Shown: one piece after another, positions 62,841-64,000 of the stretch | How the letters are laid out: every line of letters begins with the position of its first letter | Numbering within the stretch: the stretch's first letter is position 1 | NCBI GenBank assembly: GCA_039090855.1 | Contig: CM077011.1 | Span: forward strand, 17,671,001 to 17,735,000 | Source of the DNA: Macrothele yani | Lineage: Eukaryota; Arthropoda; Arachnida; Araneae; Macrothelidae | Length of the DNA: 64,000 bases | Reading direction: 5' to 3' | Program-made: the position numbers and the translations under genes | The notes under the pieces: generated by a model | The model's input: the letters and a program-made list of their open reading frames with translations, nothing else | What the model was told of the DNA's origin: nothing | The model's database searches: none

Positions 62841-64000
62841 CTTATTAACTGACATTGCACGAATATATCCTCATACGTATGAGTTCTTTCACATGAGGAT
62901 GCTCAGAGAAGCCTTAACATGATCGTCTATATGACAGTGGCTACATCGCAAAATAATATTCCTCCTCGTGCGCATGTCTTCATGCTTATAAATTCCTTCA
63001 CATGAAAATGAGAAACAACTTGTTTGATCAGAGAAATACACAAGGATGAATGCGAGCTCAGCCTCATAAGCAATTAATCTGTCATGATAATGATATCTTA
63101 AATTAATTCAAAATGACGTAGTTACCGTCAGAAGGCATACGTTCTTTATTTCTGACTTACTTCCATAAGACGCAGATTCTAATGCTCGAAGTATCCCACT
63201 TCAGTTATTTATGTGAATGAAATAATATTATTATGCATACTTGTGAGCGTGAGAGAAATAATACAAAGATACTGTGTATTCATTACATTTTGAAGGAAAA
63301 TGATTTTGCAGGAGATAATTAAACATACGTTCTTGGTCTACGTAATGCTCACAACTGATTTAATAAACGTATTTTTGGAAAGTTTCGTTGAACTATGTCG
63401 ATTGATAATGAAACACGAATAACGCAAACTTGTCTCCTTTTAAGAATCAAACCTATAGACATTTATTTAACTTTAAAACGAATCAAAATATGGCGTTCGC
63501 ATAATGCCAACTCGTCATAATTTCCCATTTATCAAACAACTACCCCATTTTTCAGTTGATGTACACATCATCACGAGTGACAGTCAAGAACTACACCCAA
63601 AGGTGTAGGCGAATGGAAAGTAAACCCATGATTCAACCAATGAAACGCTTTCTTAAAGCTTCTATGATGATATCATCCTTGTGATAAAGAAAAGCGTAGA
63701 ACACATTTTGTTTATGTCTTGGAACAACGGCAATATTTTAGGTCTTCTTTCACATGGGCTCTTTCTCTTCGCTCATGCCTAACGTGAGTGAGCTATCGCC
63801 TTAGTCAAATCATTTAGATTTAAGGATCATTATAAGATCTTAAGCTTTTTCGTAACAAATGAAATACAATCATTTGCAAGAGTTTAAGACCACCTATTGG
63901 ATTTAGATTTCGGCCCATTGTGTCAGCTACGGTCTGTATTACTCAACTTCTTGTCGGTATTGCATTGGTATTGCATCATCATACTGTTGATAGAGTTGGA
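62841..64000. other. Unannotated DNA, 62841-64000
   Basis: The words CTTATGAG(C/T)T and TTTCACATGAAGATG recur at about 62622, 62870 and 62975. No gene or element is recognised to the end of the window. Confidence 0.4.

Overview
The window looks like transposon-dense, AT-rich DNA from an animal genome, most likely an arthropod and possibly a chelicerate such as a spider. That placement rests on the mix of Tc1/mariner elements, RTE-like LINEs, a Penelope-like fragment and tRNA-derived SINEs. No host marker gene is present to fix the taxon. I found no convincing host protein-coding gene, no rRNA, no functional tRNA gene, no CRISPR array and no bacterial operon.

Layout. 1-5000 holds a Tc1 element (2549-3962) and three copies of a tRNA-derived SINE, called SINE-A here, with exact or near-exact target-site duplications. 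5930-8015 is a cluster of tRNA-cloverleaf repeats (SINE-B) in opposing orientations. 8436-10400 holds two decayed Tc1 copies. 13511-18726 is a run of two Tc1 elements and a mariner, one of them a fold-back derivative. 20500-26060 has a long-TIR MITE, several tRNA-like SINEs, a Tc1, a mariner remnant and LINE ends. 26652-27442 is a truncated RTE-like LINE. 29930-36016 has LINE and Penelope remnants, a striking array of CTCF-like motifs (30690-32330) and a SINE-truncated Tc1. 36966-37554 is a piggyBac-type MITE. 40804-42391 is an unclassified TIR element. 42500-52796 is a nest of five Tc1 elements. One of them sits inside a LINE and another carries 26 tandem copies of its own 5' end. 53438-58735 holds an almost undamaged RTE-like reverse transcriptase fragment, a Tc1 inside a TA microsatellite, a fold-back MITE and another Tc1. 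The right end has SINEs, a 61-bp minisatellite and unannotated DNA.

How the parts relate. The sequence records layers of insertion. SINE-A is young: it landed in Tc1-5 and Tc1-11 and has 7-12 bp TSDs. Its internal Pol III boxes suit RNA copying, and its A-rich 3' end suits use of LINE machinery in trans. Fourteen Tc1 copies from several subfamilies and two mariners are all broken. The best preserved is Tc1-12, with one premature stop in 343 codons. Local fold-back (snap-back) structures recur and suggest a shared mutational process.

The two observations most worth following are the 96-bp satellite grown from a Tc1 transposase start region inside its own element (46093-48594), and the three-monomer higher-order array that repeats a CTCF-like core about every 152 bp (30690-32330).
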